From NCBI RefSeq assembly GCF_001747105.1, contig NZ_MDGQ01000005.1, positions 2,480,001 through 2,544,000 on the forward strand: 64,000 nt of DNA, read 5' to 3'. Shown here one piece after another: positions 45,623 through 54,097 of the stretch. The first letter of the stretch is position 1. Each line of letters starts with the position of its first letter. The notes under the pieces are model-generated. The model did no database searches, was not told the DNA's origin, and worked only from the letters and a program-made list of their open reading frames with translations. Source of the DNA: Roseivirga misakiensis. GTDB lineage: Bacteria; Bacteroidota; Bacteroidia; Cytophagales; Cyclobacteriaceae. Both the position numbers and the translations under genes were made by a program.

Positions 45623-46051
45623 TTAGCCTATGGCTACTAATTCTATATCGAAGATTAAGTCTTTTCCTGCTAAATCGTGATTCGCATCAATCACAACCTT
45701 ATCTTCATGAACTTCTTTCACTTTAACTGGTACTTGCTGACCATTTGGTTGGCTCATTGCCAGTTGTTGTCCTACTTCCGCTACCATATCTGGCGGTAGG
45801 TTTGTTTTTGGAACATCAAAAATCATATCTTCTCTTGATTCTCCGTAAGCTTCTGCTGCTGGAATCTCAGCAGTTACTTTAGCGCCAACTTCCATTCCAT
45901 CTACGGCTGCGTCAAATCCTTTGATCATCATGCCAGCACCAACTTCAAAAGCTAATGGTTCTCTGCCTTCAGATGAATCAAAAATAGTTCCGTCTGTTAA
46001 TTTCCCTGTGTAGTGAACCTTTACTTGATCACCCTTCTTTGCTGTTTGCAT
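45623..46051 (-). CDS. FKBP-type peptidyl-prolyl isomerase (SlyD-like)
   Basis: Cytoplasmic prolyl isomerase/chaperone of 142 residues from the ATG at 46051. The open frame extends to 46204, but the extra part is not conserved and crosses the promoter. The FKBP domain begins 'V-K-V-H-Y-T-G-K-L-T-D-G' and contains 'D-S-S-E-G-R-E-P-L'. The insert-in-flap domain follows, and the end 'N-H-D-L-A-G-K-D-L-I-F-D-I-E' is typical of SlyD/SlpA proteins. It lacks the His-rich tail of E. coli SlyD. It is a single-gene unit with a promoter and terminator. Confidence 0.93.
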   Translation of the reverse strand: MQTAKKGDQVKVHYTGKLTDGTIFDSSEGREPLAFEVGAGMMIKGFDAAVDGMEVGAKVTAEIPAAEAYGESREDMIFDVPKTNLPPDMVAEVGQQLAMSQPNGQQVPVKVKEVHEDKVVIDANHDLAGKDLIFDIELVAIG

Positions 46052-46074
46052 TTTCCTTTGTTTTAAATGGCTGG

Positions 46075-46104
46075 CAAAGGTATGGCATAAAACACTAATC
46101 CAAA
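46075..46104 (-). promoter_or_regulatory. Promoter of the FKBP gene
   Basis: On the minus strand TTTG (46101-46104) is followed by 18 bases and TACCTTTG (46075-46082), close to the Bacteroidota consensus. It lies 23 bp before the ATG at 46051 and supports this start over the longer frame. Confidence 0.7.
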
Positions 46105-46210
46105 GTCTTACAAACAAATTATCAACAATATTCAATTTCACATATTCAAATGTTTTAATATTATTTCTAATTACTTTATTTATATTGATATGAATTAAAT
46201 ACACATTAGA

Positions 46211-47137
46211 ATGAGAAAATCCGCTTTATTTTTAATAATTGTAGTATCAATAATATCATGTCATGACCTCTATGAAGATGTCACTCCCGCTCAAAGTGAA
46301 CGTACAATAAACTATATAAGCGCTGCAGAAAGGCCAGCTATTCTAGAGGCTTTAAAGGATTCCTTTAATAGGTCTAATGTGAGCAATAGATCAACGGCGG
46401 TTAACACTTCTGCAACTATAGAACTCTCTGACTTGAATTTAGAGCGTGTTATGGAAGTCATAGACACGTTAAATAATACTCACTATACTTTCAGAGTAAA
46501 AAGTGAAGATTCTGATCCTTTCTCTTTCACAAACCTGATTATTAGAGTAGAAAACCAGACAATACAGTCACCATATCTCATACACTATCAGGTCGATGAA
46601 GAAGGCAAGGAGAAATACATTAACAGTGGGTTTTCCCTTGAACACTTCAACGGTATATTGACTTTTGAATTTCTAAGTAGTGTAGTCCTTAACGATGGTT
46701 TTACGGCCAATTTAAACGATTCAAGATCTTCTTCTAATTGTGAACCTCAATTGGACTTTACTGATGGACAAACTGGAAACACAAACCTAACTGGAGATAC
46801 GGGAGGACCCGGACCCGGACCAAATGGTGATAATGGAGGAGGAAGTTCTTACATAACTTACTGTTATGATATTTTCAAAGCTGATTATTCAGACCCTTGC
46901 TGGATAGAATCAAACGAAATTTATCAGTATGCCGGTAATTCAAGTGGGGATATCTTCAATCAAGGATTTTATTGGAATCCAGACTGTGGACCACAACCGG
47001 AGCTATCATATGTAAAGGTTCGCAGGTGTCAAACAGTTTATCTAAATCACTCAGTTACTGCTGAATCCGAGTGTTTGGGAATAGGGGAAGGTGATGTAGG
47101 CATACTACCAAACAGTTTTAATGACTTTCTTAAATAG
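46211..47137 (+). CDS. N-terminal part of a stop-split toxin-like lipoprotein
   Basis: Predicted lipoprotein of 308 residues with lipobox I-I-S-C (Cys17), ending at a TAG. The mature part is mostly beta-strand-like, with a Gly/Pro-rich linker near residues 192-215 and several Cys after it. No named domain is recognised. The reading frame continues without another stop through 47986, so the protein appears to be the first half of a 590-residue secreted toxin. It faces away from the FKBP gene; the composition is A/T-rich by eye. Confidence 0.65.
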   Translation: MRKSALFLIIVVSIISCHDLYEDVTPAQSERTINYISAAERPAILEALKDSFNRSNVSNRSTAVNTSATIELSDLNLERVMEVIDTLNNTHYTFRVKSEDSDPFSFTNLIIRVENQTIQSPYLIHYQVDEEGKEKYINSGFSLEHFNGILTFEFLSSVVLNDGFTANLNDSRSSSNCEPQLDFTDGQTGNTNLTGDTGGPGPGPNGDNGGGSSYITYCYDIFKADYSDPCWIESNEIYQYAGNSSGDIFNQGFYWNPDCGPQPELSYVKVRRCQTVYLNHSVTAESECLGIGEGDVGILPNSFNDFLK

Positions 47138-47263
47138 TTCCATTTAGCAGAAGAACTCTACACGATAGATCCATCATTAATACCTGAGCGGCTATGGAAA
47201 AACGGTCATTTCCCACCTCATCTAGCAGGTTTTATAGATGCCTTATGGGAAACAATCGATGGT

Positions 47264-47986
47264 GTGTATTCAATTGGAGAATTTTTATGGGCATGGTCTA
47301 GTCTTACGCTTGTTGATGCAAAAGCCATTGAAATACGTCAAGAAACCTATCAGATGGTGATTTTCATGAATGAATTGATATCAAACAGCTCATTCAGAAG
47401 ACAATTTATCGACACACTAAAAACTACTTTTGACCAATACTTGAGTACGACTTTTAGCTGGACACCAGAAGGGATGTATGAACAGGGAAAGTTAATTTTT
47501 GAAGTACTCAGTATCTTCATTGGTACGACAGCCATAAAAGGAATTCTGAAAGGAAACTCCTTGGCAGTCAACATTCTGCAAAAACTTAATAGCATACCAA
47601 CCCTTCGAGCTTCCTATTTAGCATACATAAAGAAGTACGATCTAACAGAAGCTGTAAGGACAACTGAGTCATTTAGTTCTTTTGAAGCATTCAAAAGAAC
47701 TAAAGGCACTGCAGGAACGGGTAATGCATGGCATCATATAGTTGAACAAAATCCAATGAACAAAGCTCAGTTTCCGCCTGAGGCCCTTCATAATAGCGCA
47801 AACCTTATTATCTTGCCGCATGGCAGTGGAACAATACACAATAAGGTTTCTGGCTTCTACAACTCAATTCAAGATTTTTCTGAAGGTAAAAGAGTAAGAC
47901 ATTGGTTAAACGAACAGAGTTATGAATTTCAATATGAGTTTGGCTTAAAAAAATTAATCGATTTCGGATGGGTTTGGGTAAATTAA
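47264..47986 (+). CDS. C-terminal part of split toxin: pre-toxin region and HNH-type nuclease domain
   Basis: A frame of 240 residues from a GTG, but it is open from 47138, directly after the TAG, so the GTG is unlikely to be a true start. A helical, partly hydrophobic pre-toxin region ('Y-E-Q-G-K-L-I-F-E-V-L-S-I-F-I-G') precedes the effector domain. The latter has 'W-H-H-I-V-E-Q', 'H-N-S-A-N-L-I-I-L-P' and 'I-H-N-K-V-S-G-F-Y', the H...N...H pattern of HNH/His-Me finger nucleases found in polymorphic toxins. Its 3' end overlaps the DUF2019-like immunity gene by 19 bp, as expected for a toxin-immunity pair. Confidence 0.6.
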   Translation: MYSIGEFLWAWSSLTLVDAKAIEIRQETYQMVIFMNELISNSSFRRQFIDTLKTTFDQYLSTTFSWTPEGMYEQGKLIFEVLSIFIGTTAIKGILKGNSLAVNILQKLNSIPTLRASYLAYIKKYDLTEAVRTTESFSSFEAFKRTKGTAGTGNAWHHIVEQNPMNKAQFPPEALHNSANLIILPHGSGTIHNKVSGFYNSIQDFSEGKRVRHWLNEQSYEFQYEFGLKKLIDFGWVWVN

Positions 47987-48345
47987 ATAGACGAAAACTA
48001 AGTGATGAGCTGGGAGAATTTATCAGAGTTTCAATTGAGCATCACAAGACCAACCTTGAGGGAGATTATGTCAAGGGAAATAAGTTTATGAAAATCAAAT
48101 TACAAATCGTTCAAGGTCTTATCGATACAAACAAACTTAGTACTTTGAAGCCGTTACTTTCTCACAAAGCCCCTCCTGTGAGGTATAGTGCAGCTACTTA
48201 TTTTTTGATGGTAGATGAAAAACCTGCTCTTACCATCCTGGAAAAACTAGTGAAAGAAAATCACAAATCAATTTCTTTTTCTGCAAAAATTGTAGTAGAC
48301 CAGTGGCTTTCCGGAAAATTGACTTTTAACCACTTACGAAAATAA
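47968..48345 (+). CDS. DUF2019-like immunity protein
   Basis: Small helical protein of 125 residues. The pattern 'V-R-Y-S-A-A-T-Y-F-L-M-V-D-E-K-P-A', then 'I-L-E-K-L' and 'F-S-A-K-I-V-V-D-Q-W-L-S-G' matches the HEAT-like repeat core of DUF2019, a family found next to contact-dependent and polymorphic toxins. The gene overlaps the toxin 3' end by 19 bp and has no signal peptide, so it would protect the cytoplasm. It is intact although the toxin frame is broken, as seen in orphan immunity genes. Confidence 0.72.
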   Translation: MGLGKLNRRKLSDELGEFIRVSIEHHKTNLEGDYVKGNKFMKIKLQIVQGLIDTNKLSTLKPLLSHKAPPVRYSAATYFLMVDEKPALTILEKLVKENHKSISFSAKIVVDQWLSGKLTFNHLRK

Positions 48346-48604
48346 GGAGCCATTCTTCAATGGAAAGTGTGATATCACTCATTAAATATTATAACGGATT
48401 TATTGCCTAAATTTTCATATGCCGATGTTGATAAATATAGACTGCAGATTGAACTAAGCAGTTATGCGTAATAATATTCTCATGTCCTCAGAATATTGCA
48501 AAAATTCGACCTATTGGAAATAGAATGACAATCGACAGAAAAATTAAGTCCTTAAAAGCAATAGGTTATCAATTTTTTATCCCCTTTAACTTCACATTTA
48601 AAAG
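48346..48604. other. Gap with possible toxin/immunity debris
   Basis: No complete gene is seen in these 259 bases. A short frame without a start, ending TAA near 48472, reads 'I-I-T-D-L-L-P-K-F-S-Y-A-D-V-D-K-Y' and looks like the tail of a former protein. A 27-codon frame at 48525-48608 overlaps the next start by ATGA but is too short to call. Both may be relics of earlier toxin cassettes. Confidence 0.35.
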
Positions 48605-48877
48605 ATGATTTTAACAAAGGACATTGAAAATAAGATTCTAAAAGATTTTAGTTCTAACTCTGAACATCATTCAGTTCGACATTTACTAGAAAAAATTGCT
48701 CTAACAGAATGGAACGTAGGTAGTCAGCAGCTATGTAGAGCAATACTGTACCTTTTGGATGGAGATGTGAGTAAGCTTAAAAAGTTTGAGCTAATTTCTG
48801 ACCCGAGAGATGTTATCACTGAAGCAGAAAATAAAGCCGGCAATCCTGGCCATTATTTTGAAAAGCCTTTCACTTAA
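48605..48877 (+). CDS. Small orphan protein, possible second immunity gene
   Basis: A 90-residue protein of unknown function. The N-terminal two-thirds are helical ('V-R-H-L-L-E-K-I-A-L-T-E-W' and 'C-R-A-I-L-Y-L-L-D-G-D'), and the end is 'D-P-R-D-V-I-T-E-A-E' followed by 'G-N-P-G-H-Y-F-E-K-P-F'. Similar endings are seen in small proteins beside toxin cassettes of Bacteroidota. It lies 259 bp after the DUF2019-like gene on the same strand. The role as immunity protein is inferred from context. Confidence 0.55.
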   Translation: MILTKDIENKILKDFSSNSEHHSVRHLLEKIALTEWNVGSQQLCRAILYLLDGDVSKLKKFELISDPRDVITEAENKAGNPGHYFEKPFT

Positions 48878-48938
48878 GACAGCCAAAAACATATATGAGT
48901 ACAAAATGATTAACGATTCAGTTGATTAACTTTGCGGC

Positions 48939-49529
48939 ATGTTTGATAAAGCTGAGTTTGTTATAAGCAACACCGACTATAGAAAGTGCCCTAAACCCGA
49001 TCGGCATGAGTTTGCCTTTATTGGAAGGTCAAATGTGGGCAAGTCTTCGCTTATCAATATGCTCACGGCACGAAAAAGCTTGGCCAAAACATCGGCAAGT
49101 CCGGGCAAAACTCAATTGATCAATCATTTTCTTATTGATGAGAGCTGGTATTTAGTCGATTTACCTGGCTATGGCTATGCCAAAACGAGTAAAAAGAATC
49201 GCTCCGCTTGGGAATTAATGATCCAAGACTATTTGATCAATCGTGAAAACCTACAAATCGTCTTTGTGCTAATCGACTCTCGGCTCGACCCTCAACGAAT
49301 AGATCTTGAGTTTATCCAATGGCTCGGGGAGTCAAATATTCCATTTGCCCTAATTTTTACTAAAGCTGATAAGCAGTCGCTCAATAAAGGGCACCAATCT
49401 ATTGCCAAGTTCAAGAAAACAATGAAAAAGACGTGGGAAGAGCTTCCTATGATGTTTTTTACCTCATCGGCTACAGGTTTTGGAAAAGAGGAAGTATCTG
49501 AATACATATCCCATATTCTTGAAAGTTGA
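48939..49529 (+). CDS. engB: Ribosome biogenesis GTPase YsxC/EngB
   Basis: Essential GTPase for large-subunit assembly, 196 residues. G1 is 'G-R-S-N-V-G-K-S-S-L-I-N', the switch I region 'T-S-A-S-P-G-K-T-Q-L-I-N', G3 'D-L-P-G-Y-G-Y-A' and G4 'T-K-A-D-K'. All are standard for this family. A TAACTTTG element at 48927-48934 ends only 5 bp before the start, so the mRNA may have almost no leader. It starts a small rightward group with the DUF5606 gene. Confidence 0.96.
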   Translation: MFDKAEFVISNTDYRKCPKPDRHEFAFIGRSNVGKSSLINMLTARKSLAKTSASPGKTQLINHFLIDESWYLVDLPGYGYAKTSKKNRSAWELMIQDYLINRENLQIVFVLIDSRLDPQRIDLEFIQWLGESNIPFALIFTKADKQSLNKGHQSIAKFKKTMKKTWEELPMMFFTSSATGFGKEEVSEYISHILES

Positions 49530-49536
49530 GTTTTTC

Positions 49537-49568
49537 TTTGATTTACACCACGGTGTGAATTTACTTTG
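49537..49568 (+). promoter_or_regulatory. Possible promoter of the DUF5606 gene with inverted repeat in the spacer
   Basis: TTTG (49537-49540), 20 bases, then TTACTTTG (49561-49568), one base off the TAnnTTTG consensus. The spacer contains ACACC-AC-GGTGT (49545-49556), a perfect inverted repeat that could be a repressor site. The gene starts 24 bp further on. Confidence 0.4.
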
Positions 49569-49592
49569 AGCCTCATTTGAATTATTTGATTT

Positions 49593-50036
49593 ATGAAGTT
49601 TGAAGAAATAGCAGCAGTATCAGGCAAGGGCGGATTATTTACGGTATTGAAGCCTACCAAGACTGGTGTAATCTTGGAGTCATTAGACGGAAAAAAGTCT
49701 AAACTCGTGGTTGGCGCAGATGCTCAGGTCTCTATACTCAGCGAAATTTCAATATATACGCATACTACTGATGGCGCTACGCCTTTAAAAGAGGTGATGC
49801 AAAAAATTCATGCTGAATTTGAGGGTGATACTGGTTTAGACAAAAAGTCTGGTCCTGATGAGCTTAAGTCTTTCTTAAAGCACGTACTTCCTGATTACGA
49901 TGAAGACAGAGTTTATGTATCGGATATCAAAAAACTCGTTACATGGTATAACCTGCTTTCTAAAATTGCACCTGAGTCTTTCGCTTCTACAGCAGAAGAC
50001 ACTGCGGAAACGGAAGAGACTACGAGTGAAGAATAA
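49593..50036 (+). CDS. DUF5606 protein
   Basis: Conserved Bacteroidota protein of 147 residues. 'I-A-A-V-S-G-K-G-G-L-F', 'V-G-A-D-A-Q-V-S-I-L-S-E-I-S-I-Y' and 'D-E-D-R-V-Y-V-S-D-I-K-K-L-V-T-W-Y' are the recognisable blocks of DUF5606. The C-terminal tail is Glu/Thr-rich and not conserved. The function is unknown; a small beta domain followed by helices suggests an interaction module. The next gene starts 8 bp downstream, so they form a pair. Confidence 0.88.
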   Translation: MKFEEIAAVSGKGGLFTVLKPTKTGVILESLDGKKSKLVVGADAQVSILSEISIYTHTTDGATPLKEVMQKIHAEFEGDTGLDKKSGPDELKSFLKHVLPDYDEDRVYVSDIKKLVTWYNLLSKIAPESFASTAEDTAETEETTSEE

Positions 50037-50044
50037 CAGATGAA

Positions 50045-50371
50045 ATGACAAACAACTCTCAAGACTTAATGAGTGGCTTGGCGCTGGTAGAAAAAGACTT
50101 TAAACTTGAAAAGTCTTATCTAAACCTGTCTGAAAGAACAGAAATTGGTTACGATCAGGCCTTTCTGCTTGTAATGAGAGTTGTAGAGGATTTAATGGCC
50201 AGAGACTTTAATCAATTGATTAATGTGCTTTACCGAATAGATGTCTCTGAGGAAAAACTGAAAGAGGCACTGGCCATCACCAACGACAACCCTGCCTCAA
50301 TTATCGCTAATATGATTATTGAAAGGCAGCTCCAAAAAGTGGAAACGAGAAAGAAGTATTCTCAATCCTAG
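50045..50371 (+). CDS. Conserved hypothetical protein
   Basis: Helical cytoplasmic protein of 108 residues with no recognised domain name. It contains '[17 protein letters not shown]' and '[16 protein letters not shown]'. It lies 8 bp after DUF5606 and its last 4 bp overlap the convergent fbp gene. The setting beside DUF5606 and fbp suggests a core gene with a general role. Confidence 0.7.
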   Translation: MTNNSQDLMSGLALVEKDFKLEKSYLNLSERTEIGYDQAFLLVMRVVEDLMARDFNQLINVLYRIDVSEEKLKEALAITNDNPASIIANMIIERQLQKVETRKKYSQS

Positions 50372-51360
50372 TTAGAAGCTTCTTCCACCATCGCTTTACT
50401 CCCTACAAAAAACGGTACCCGTTGGTGTAACTCCGATGGTTCTATTTCTAATATTCTACCCTTACCGTCAGTTGCTGCTCCTCCTGCTTCTTCAGCAATC
50501 AAAGCCAACGCATTGCATTCGTACAAGAGTCTTAATTTACCATTAGGTGCTTTTGCAGTAGACGGGTAAATATAAATACCACCTTTCAGTACGTTTCTAT
50601 GAAAATCCGCCACCAAAGAACCAATGTACCTGGCCGAATACTCTCTCTCCTTACAGGTATTTACATAGTCTTGTACCGCTTCTGGAAATGAATTAAATGA
50701 CCCTTCATTAATAGAATAAATAGATCCATTTTCTGGTATTCGCATATTTTGGTGGGACAAAATATACTCCCCAAGCGATGGCTCATAAGTAAAGCCATTC
50801 ACGCCTTTTCCTGTGGTGTAAACAAACATGGTCGACGATCCATAAAGTATGTATCCTGCGGCCACTTGATCTTTACCTGGCTGCAAGACGTCTTCCATCT
50901 GAACTGGCCCTCCCAACGGTGAAACTCTTCGGTAAATGGAAAAAATGGTACCGATAGATACGTTTACGTCTATGTTTGAAGAACCATCCAATGGATCTAT
51001 AGCCACAATGTATTTAGACCTTGGATTTTGTAAGTCGATAATTTCCTCTGCTTCTTCGGAAATGATCGCTGCTACCTCTCCCCCTTTTTTCAGCGCGCGG
51101 GTAAATCGTATATCAGCGGCCACATCTAAATTTTGTTGCTCCTCTCCTTGAACATTTTCGGCACCATAAGCACCAGTGATCCCAGCAAGCCCAGCTCGAT
51201 TTATTTCTCTGTTTACCACCTTACCAGCATAGGCTAAGTCCCTGATTAGCTGTGACAACTCTCCACTGGCGTATGGAAAGTCTTCCTGGTTTCTCATAAT
51301 AAATCGGTCAAGGTTCGAGCCCACTGGCAACGCTATCCTCGAATTTTCCGCTTTTCCCAT
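50368..51360 (-). CDS. fbp: Fructose-1,6-bisphosphatase, class I
   Basis: Gluconeogenic phosphatase of 330 residues, the usual length. The metal site '[11 protein letters not shown]' (about residues 120-130) preceded by 'S-E-E-A-E-E' and the substrate region '[16 protein letters not shown]' with 'G-G-I-Y-I-Y-P' are all present. The C-terminal '[10 protein letters not shown]' is typical. It shares a divergent promoter gap of 72 bp with the aspartate kinase gene. Confidence 0.97.
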   Translation of the reverse strand: MGKAENSRIALPVGSNLDRFIMRNQEDFPYASGELSQLIRDLAYAGKVVNREINRAGLAGITGAYGAENVQGEEQQNLDVAADIRFTRALKKGGEVAAIISEEAEEIIDLQNPRSKYIVAIDPLDGSSNIDVNVSIGTIFSIYRRVSPLGGPVQMEDVLQPGKDQVAAGYILYGSSTMFVYTTGKGVNGFTYEPSLGEYILSHQNMRIPENGSIYSINEGSFNSFPEAVQDYVNTCKEREYSARYIGSLVADFHRNVLKGGIYIYPSTAKAPNGKLRLLYECNALALIAEEAGGAATDGKGRILEIEPSELHQRVPFFVGSKAMVEEASN

Positions 51361-51432
51361 AGGTATCGATAATTTTTTTATCGGAAATCGTTAATAACTT
51401 GCAGCGAAATTAGCAAAATTTATACACGTCCC

Positions 51433-52692
51433 TTGAAAGTATTTAAGTTTGGTGGCGCCTCAGTGAAGGATGCCAATTCAGTAAGGAATATGAGTGCCAT
51501 TATTAAGGCCAATTTAAACGGGCCTTTGCTCGTATTGGTCTCAGCAATGGGAAAAACCACGAATGCTTTTGAGCGCCTCTTAGGACTGACTATGGAGGAA
51601 AAAGACCATAGTGAGGCTCTTCAAGAAATTCAAGATTACCATTTAGATATTGTCGCTAGTTTGGGCTTAGGTTCGGACTCCGTATTGGAAAAAGATATTA
51701 CCGATATCTTCGAGCAGTTGAAGAACGGGCTGAGTGAGTTTAGTTCAAGTATGGGGTATGATTACATGTATGACCAAACCGTATCGCTTGGCGAAGTTCT
51801 TTCCACTAAGATTATTGCTACTTTTCTGAACTCAGAAGACATCGCTACGAGCTGGTTGGATGCAAGAAAAGTGGTCAAAACTGATAGTTTGCATAGACAG
51901 GCGCAAGTTGATTGGGGTGCTTCTCAGGCAATGATCAAATCTCAAGTGAATCGTCAGATTGAAGAGGGAGTCGTACTAACGCAGGGGTTCATTGGAAGTA
52001 ATTCTGATTTCAAAACCACTACTCTCGGACGCGAGGGCAGTGATTTTAGCGCAGCGATTTTTGGTACTTCTTTAGGGGCCGAGTCGGTTACTATTTGGAA
52101 AGATGTACCTGGTGTACTTAACGCAGACCCTAAAAAGTTCGACAATACAGAGCTTTACGAGAGACTTCCTTATAAAGAGGCGGCCGAAATGACATACTAT
52201 GGTGCATCTGTCATTCATCCCAAGACTATTAAACCGCTAGCTCAGAAGGGTATTCCTTTGTTAGTTAAATCTTTTCAAGACCCTTCGGCAAGAGGCACTG
52301 TCATAGAGGAATGTCTTGTGCCAAATTTAGCTCCAGCTATTATTCACAAGGATAAGCAGACCGTAATTTCATTTAAAATCAGTGACTTCTCTTTTATCAA
52401 TGAGCATCATATTCACTTGATTTTTGAACACATCAAAAGGCTGAATCTAGTGATCAACTTGATGCAAAATTCTGCAACATCTTTTACCATTTGTTTGGAT
52501 GACAACCCGAAAAAACGCGAGCAACTAAGGACTGCGCTGATGGAGGAATTCCTCATCTATTATAACGAGGGCTTAGAGATTATTACGGTTAAAAATTACG
52601 ACCAAGAAACAATCACCGAATTGATGGAAGGTAAAGAAATCATCATCGAACAGCGATCTCGGAATAACTTTCAAATGGTGTACAAGTCTTAG
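51433..52692 (+). CDS. Aspartate kinase (monofunctional)
   Basis: First enzyme of the lysine/threonine/methionine pathway, 419 residues from a TTG start that gives the normal beginning 'K-V-F-K-F-G-G-A-S-V-K-D'. The kinase core contains 'G-R-E-G-S-D-F-S-A-A' and 'K-D-V-P-G-V-L-N-A-D-P'. Two ACT-like segments form the last 120 residues, as in allosteric aspartate kinases. There is no fused homoserine dehydrogenase. It is transcribed away from fbp. Confidence 0.93.
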   Translation: MKVFKFGGASVKDANSVRNMSAIIKANLNGPLLVLVSAMGKTTNAFERLLGLTMEEKDHSEALQEIQDYHLDIVASLGLGSDSVLEKDITDIFEQLKNGLSEFSSSMGYDYMYDQTVSLGEVLSTKIIATFLNSEDIATSWLDARKVVKTDSLHRQAQVDWGASQAMIKSQVNRQIEEGVVLTQGFIGSNSDFKTTTLGREGSDFSAAIFGTSLGAESVTIWKDVPGVLNADPKKFDNTELYERLPYKEAAEMTYYGASVIHPKTIKPLAQKGIPLLVKSFQDPSARGTVIEECLVPNLAPAIIHKDKQTVISFKISDFSFINEHHIHLIFEHIKRLNLVINLMQNSATSFTICLDDNPKKREQLRTALMEEFLIYYNEGLEIITVKNYDQETITELMEGKEIIIEQRSRNNFQMVYKS

Positions 52693-52693
52693 G

Positions 52694-53179
52694 TTAGAAT
52701 TTAGGTTCAGATCCTTTTTCCAGATGGCTTAACAGGTTATCAACCGATCTATCTAGAATTTCAAAGACTTCTTGAAATCCATTTTCGCCGCCATAGTAAG
52801 GGTCAGGAACATCATCGCCTTTATTCAAGTCATCAAACTCACGCATTTTAATCACTTTCGCTCTGGCGTTCTTAGGTTCTAAGCGCAGCGTATTGCTGTG
52901 ATTTGAGCTATCCATAGGGATAATGTAATCGAAATTAAGAAAGTCAGATTCTTTTAGCTGCCTTGCAGCGTGCTCATAGTTTACTCCATTTTTAATTGCG
53001 TTCGCCACCGATCTTTCATCTGGAGACTTACCAATGTGATAGGCTGCCGTACCGCAGGAATCCACCTCAAAACGATCGCCCATTCCTCTTTCCTTAATTC
53101 TTTGTCTAAAAATACCTTCGGCTAAAGGGGAACGACAGATATTTCCCAAACAGACAAATAAGACTTTAACTTTATTCAT
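52694..53179 (-). CDS. Low-molecular-weight protein-tyrosine-phosphatase
   Basis: Cytoplasmic phosphatase of 161 residues. The active-site loop is 'C-L-G-N-I-C-R-S-P' (Cys10 as nucleophile, Arg16), matching C-x5-R-S of this family. The general acid is the Asp in 'V-P-D-P-Y-Y-G-G' near residue 126. Targets could be tyrosine kinases of capsule export or arginine-phosphorylated proteins, but nothing nearby decides. It converges on the aspartate kinase gene with a gap of 1 bp. Confidence 0.95.
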   Translation of the reverse strand: MNKVKVLFVCLGNICRSPLAEGIFRQRIKERGMGDRFEVDSCGTAAYHIGKSPDERSVANAIKNGVNYEHAARQLKESDFLNFDYIIPMDSSNHSNTLRLEPKNARAKVIKMREFDDLNKGDDVPDPYYGGENGFQEVFEILDRSVDNLLSHLEKGSEPKF

Positions 53180-53245
53180 TGATCTAAATTAGAGGCTTAA
53201 ATTAGCGATAGAATTATCAATTAATTGCCTATCCAAATCAAACCT

Positions 53246-54019
53246 ATGGAATTCATTAAAGTAGAGAAAGCTTACGCTAAACACGTCGCACTAATTCAAC
53301 TCAATCGTCCCAAAGAATTAAACGCCCTGAATTTAAAGTTGATGGGCGAAATAAGAGATTCCTTAAAGGAACTAGACCAAGATGATGAGGTAAGAACCAT
53401 CATTATTACTGGAAACGAAAGGGCTTTTGCTGCAGGTGCTGATATTAAGCAAATGGCTGGTAAAGGAACGATTGATATGTGGAAAGTGGATCAGTTTAGC
53501 ACTTGGGATCAAATCAACAAGACACGAAAACCGATCATTGCGGCAGTTTCAGGTTTTGCCTTGGGCGGGGGTTGTGAGCTCGCTATGACTTGCGATATGA
53601 TGATAGCATCAGAAACTGCCCAATTTGGCCAACCTGAGATCAAAATTGGTGTAATGCCAGGTGCAGGGGGTACGCAGCGCCTGACGAAAGCGTTAGGAAA
53701 GGCAAAAGCGATGGAATTGGTACTAACGGGCAAGTTTATCAGCGCTGAGGAAGCTTTCGGTTATGGACTGGTTAACAGAGTGGTGCCAGTTGAATTGTAT
53801 TTAGAGGAAGCCGTAAAACTAGCTAAAGAGATTGCCACGATGTCACCTATTGCCGTGCAGATGGCCAAAGAATCTGTGAAACGATCTTTTGAGGTTCATT
53901 TAGAAGAAGGGTTACATTTTGAAAGAAAGAACTTCTATATGCTTTTCTCAGCCAACGACCAGAAAGAAGGGATGAATGCTTTTGTTGAGAAAAGAAAGCC
54001 TGACTTTAAGGGGAATTAA
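53246..54019 (+). CDS. Enoyl-CoA hydratase
   Basis: Crotonase-fold enzyme of 257 residues from the ATG at 53246; a TTG at 53225 would add seven residues and is less likely. Both catalytic glutamates are in place, in 'G-G-G-C-E-L-A-M' and 'Q-P-E-I-K-I-G-V-M-P-G-A-G-G-T-Q-R-L'. The oxyanion 'F-A-A-G-A-D-I-K' is normal. It hydrates 2-enoyl-CoA in fatty-acid or amino-acid breakdown. A strong terminator follows. Confidence 0.95.
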   Translation: MEFIKVEKAYAKHVALIQLNRPKELNALNLKLMGEIRDSLKELDQDDEVRTIIITGNERAFAAGADIKQMAGKGTIDMWKVDQFSTWDQINKTRKPIIAAVSGFALGGGCELAMTCDMMIASETAQFGQPEIKIGVMPGAGGTQRLTKALGKAKAMELVLTGKFISAEEAFGYGLVNRVVPVELYLEEAVKLAKEIATMSPIAVQMAKESVKRSFEVHLEEGLHFERKNFYMLFSANDQKEGMNAFVEKRKPDFKGN

Positions 54020-54045
54020 GATTAAGACTAAAGAGTAGTGATAAA

Positions 54046-54078
54046 AAAAGGGGCTTCGAATTTTCGGAGCCCCTTTTT
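54046..54078. terminator. Strong bidirectional terminator
   Basis: AAAAGGGGCT (54046-54055) pairs with AGCCCCTTTT (54068-54077), with flanking A- and T-runs. It lies between the enoyl-CoA hydratase gene and the convergent DUF6588-like gene and can serve both. Confidence 0.9.
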
Positions 54079-54097
54079 AATAGTTAGTAGTAAAGTC

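Larger units (their letters stand above)
46211..47986 (+). pseudogene. Whole toxin-like gene interrupted by one in-frame TAG (47135-47137)
   Basis: A single stop codon divides an otherwise open frame of 592 codons: lipoprotein front, linker, pre-toxin-like helices and a C-terminal HNH-type nuclease domain. The codons after the stop ('F-H-L-A-E-E-L-Y-T-I-D-P-S-L') read as normal protein, which argues for a recent nonsense change, a base-call error, or readthrough rather than two separate genes. Confidence 0.65.

Noticed and set aside
45623-46204. Longer version of the FKBP protein with 51 extra N-terminal residues
   Set aside because: The extra residues are not FKBP-like, and a promoter match at 46075-46104 lies within them; the ATG at 46051 is the better start.
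53225-53245. TTG start for the enoyl-CoA hydratase
   Set aside because: The ATG at 53246 gives the usual crotonase N-terminus; the seven added residues have no support.
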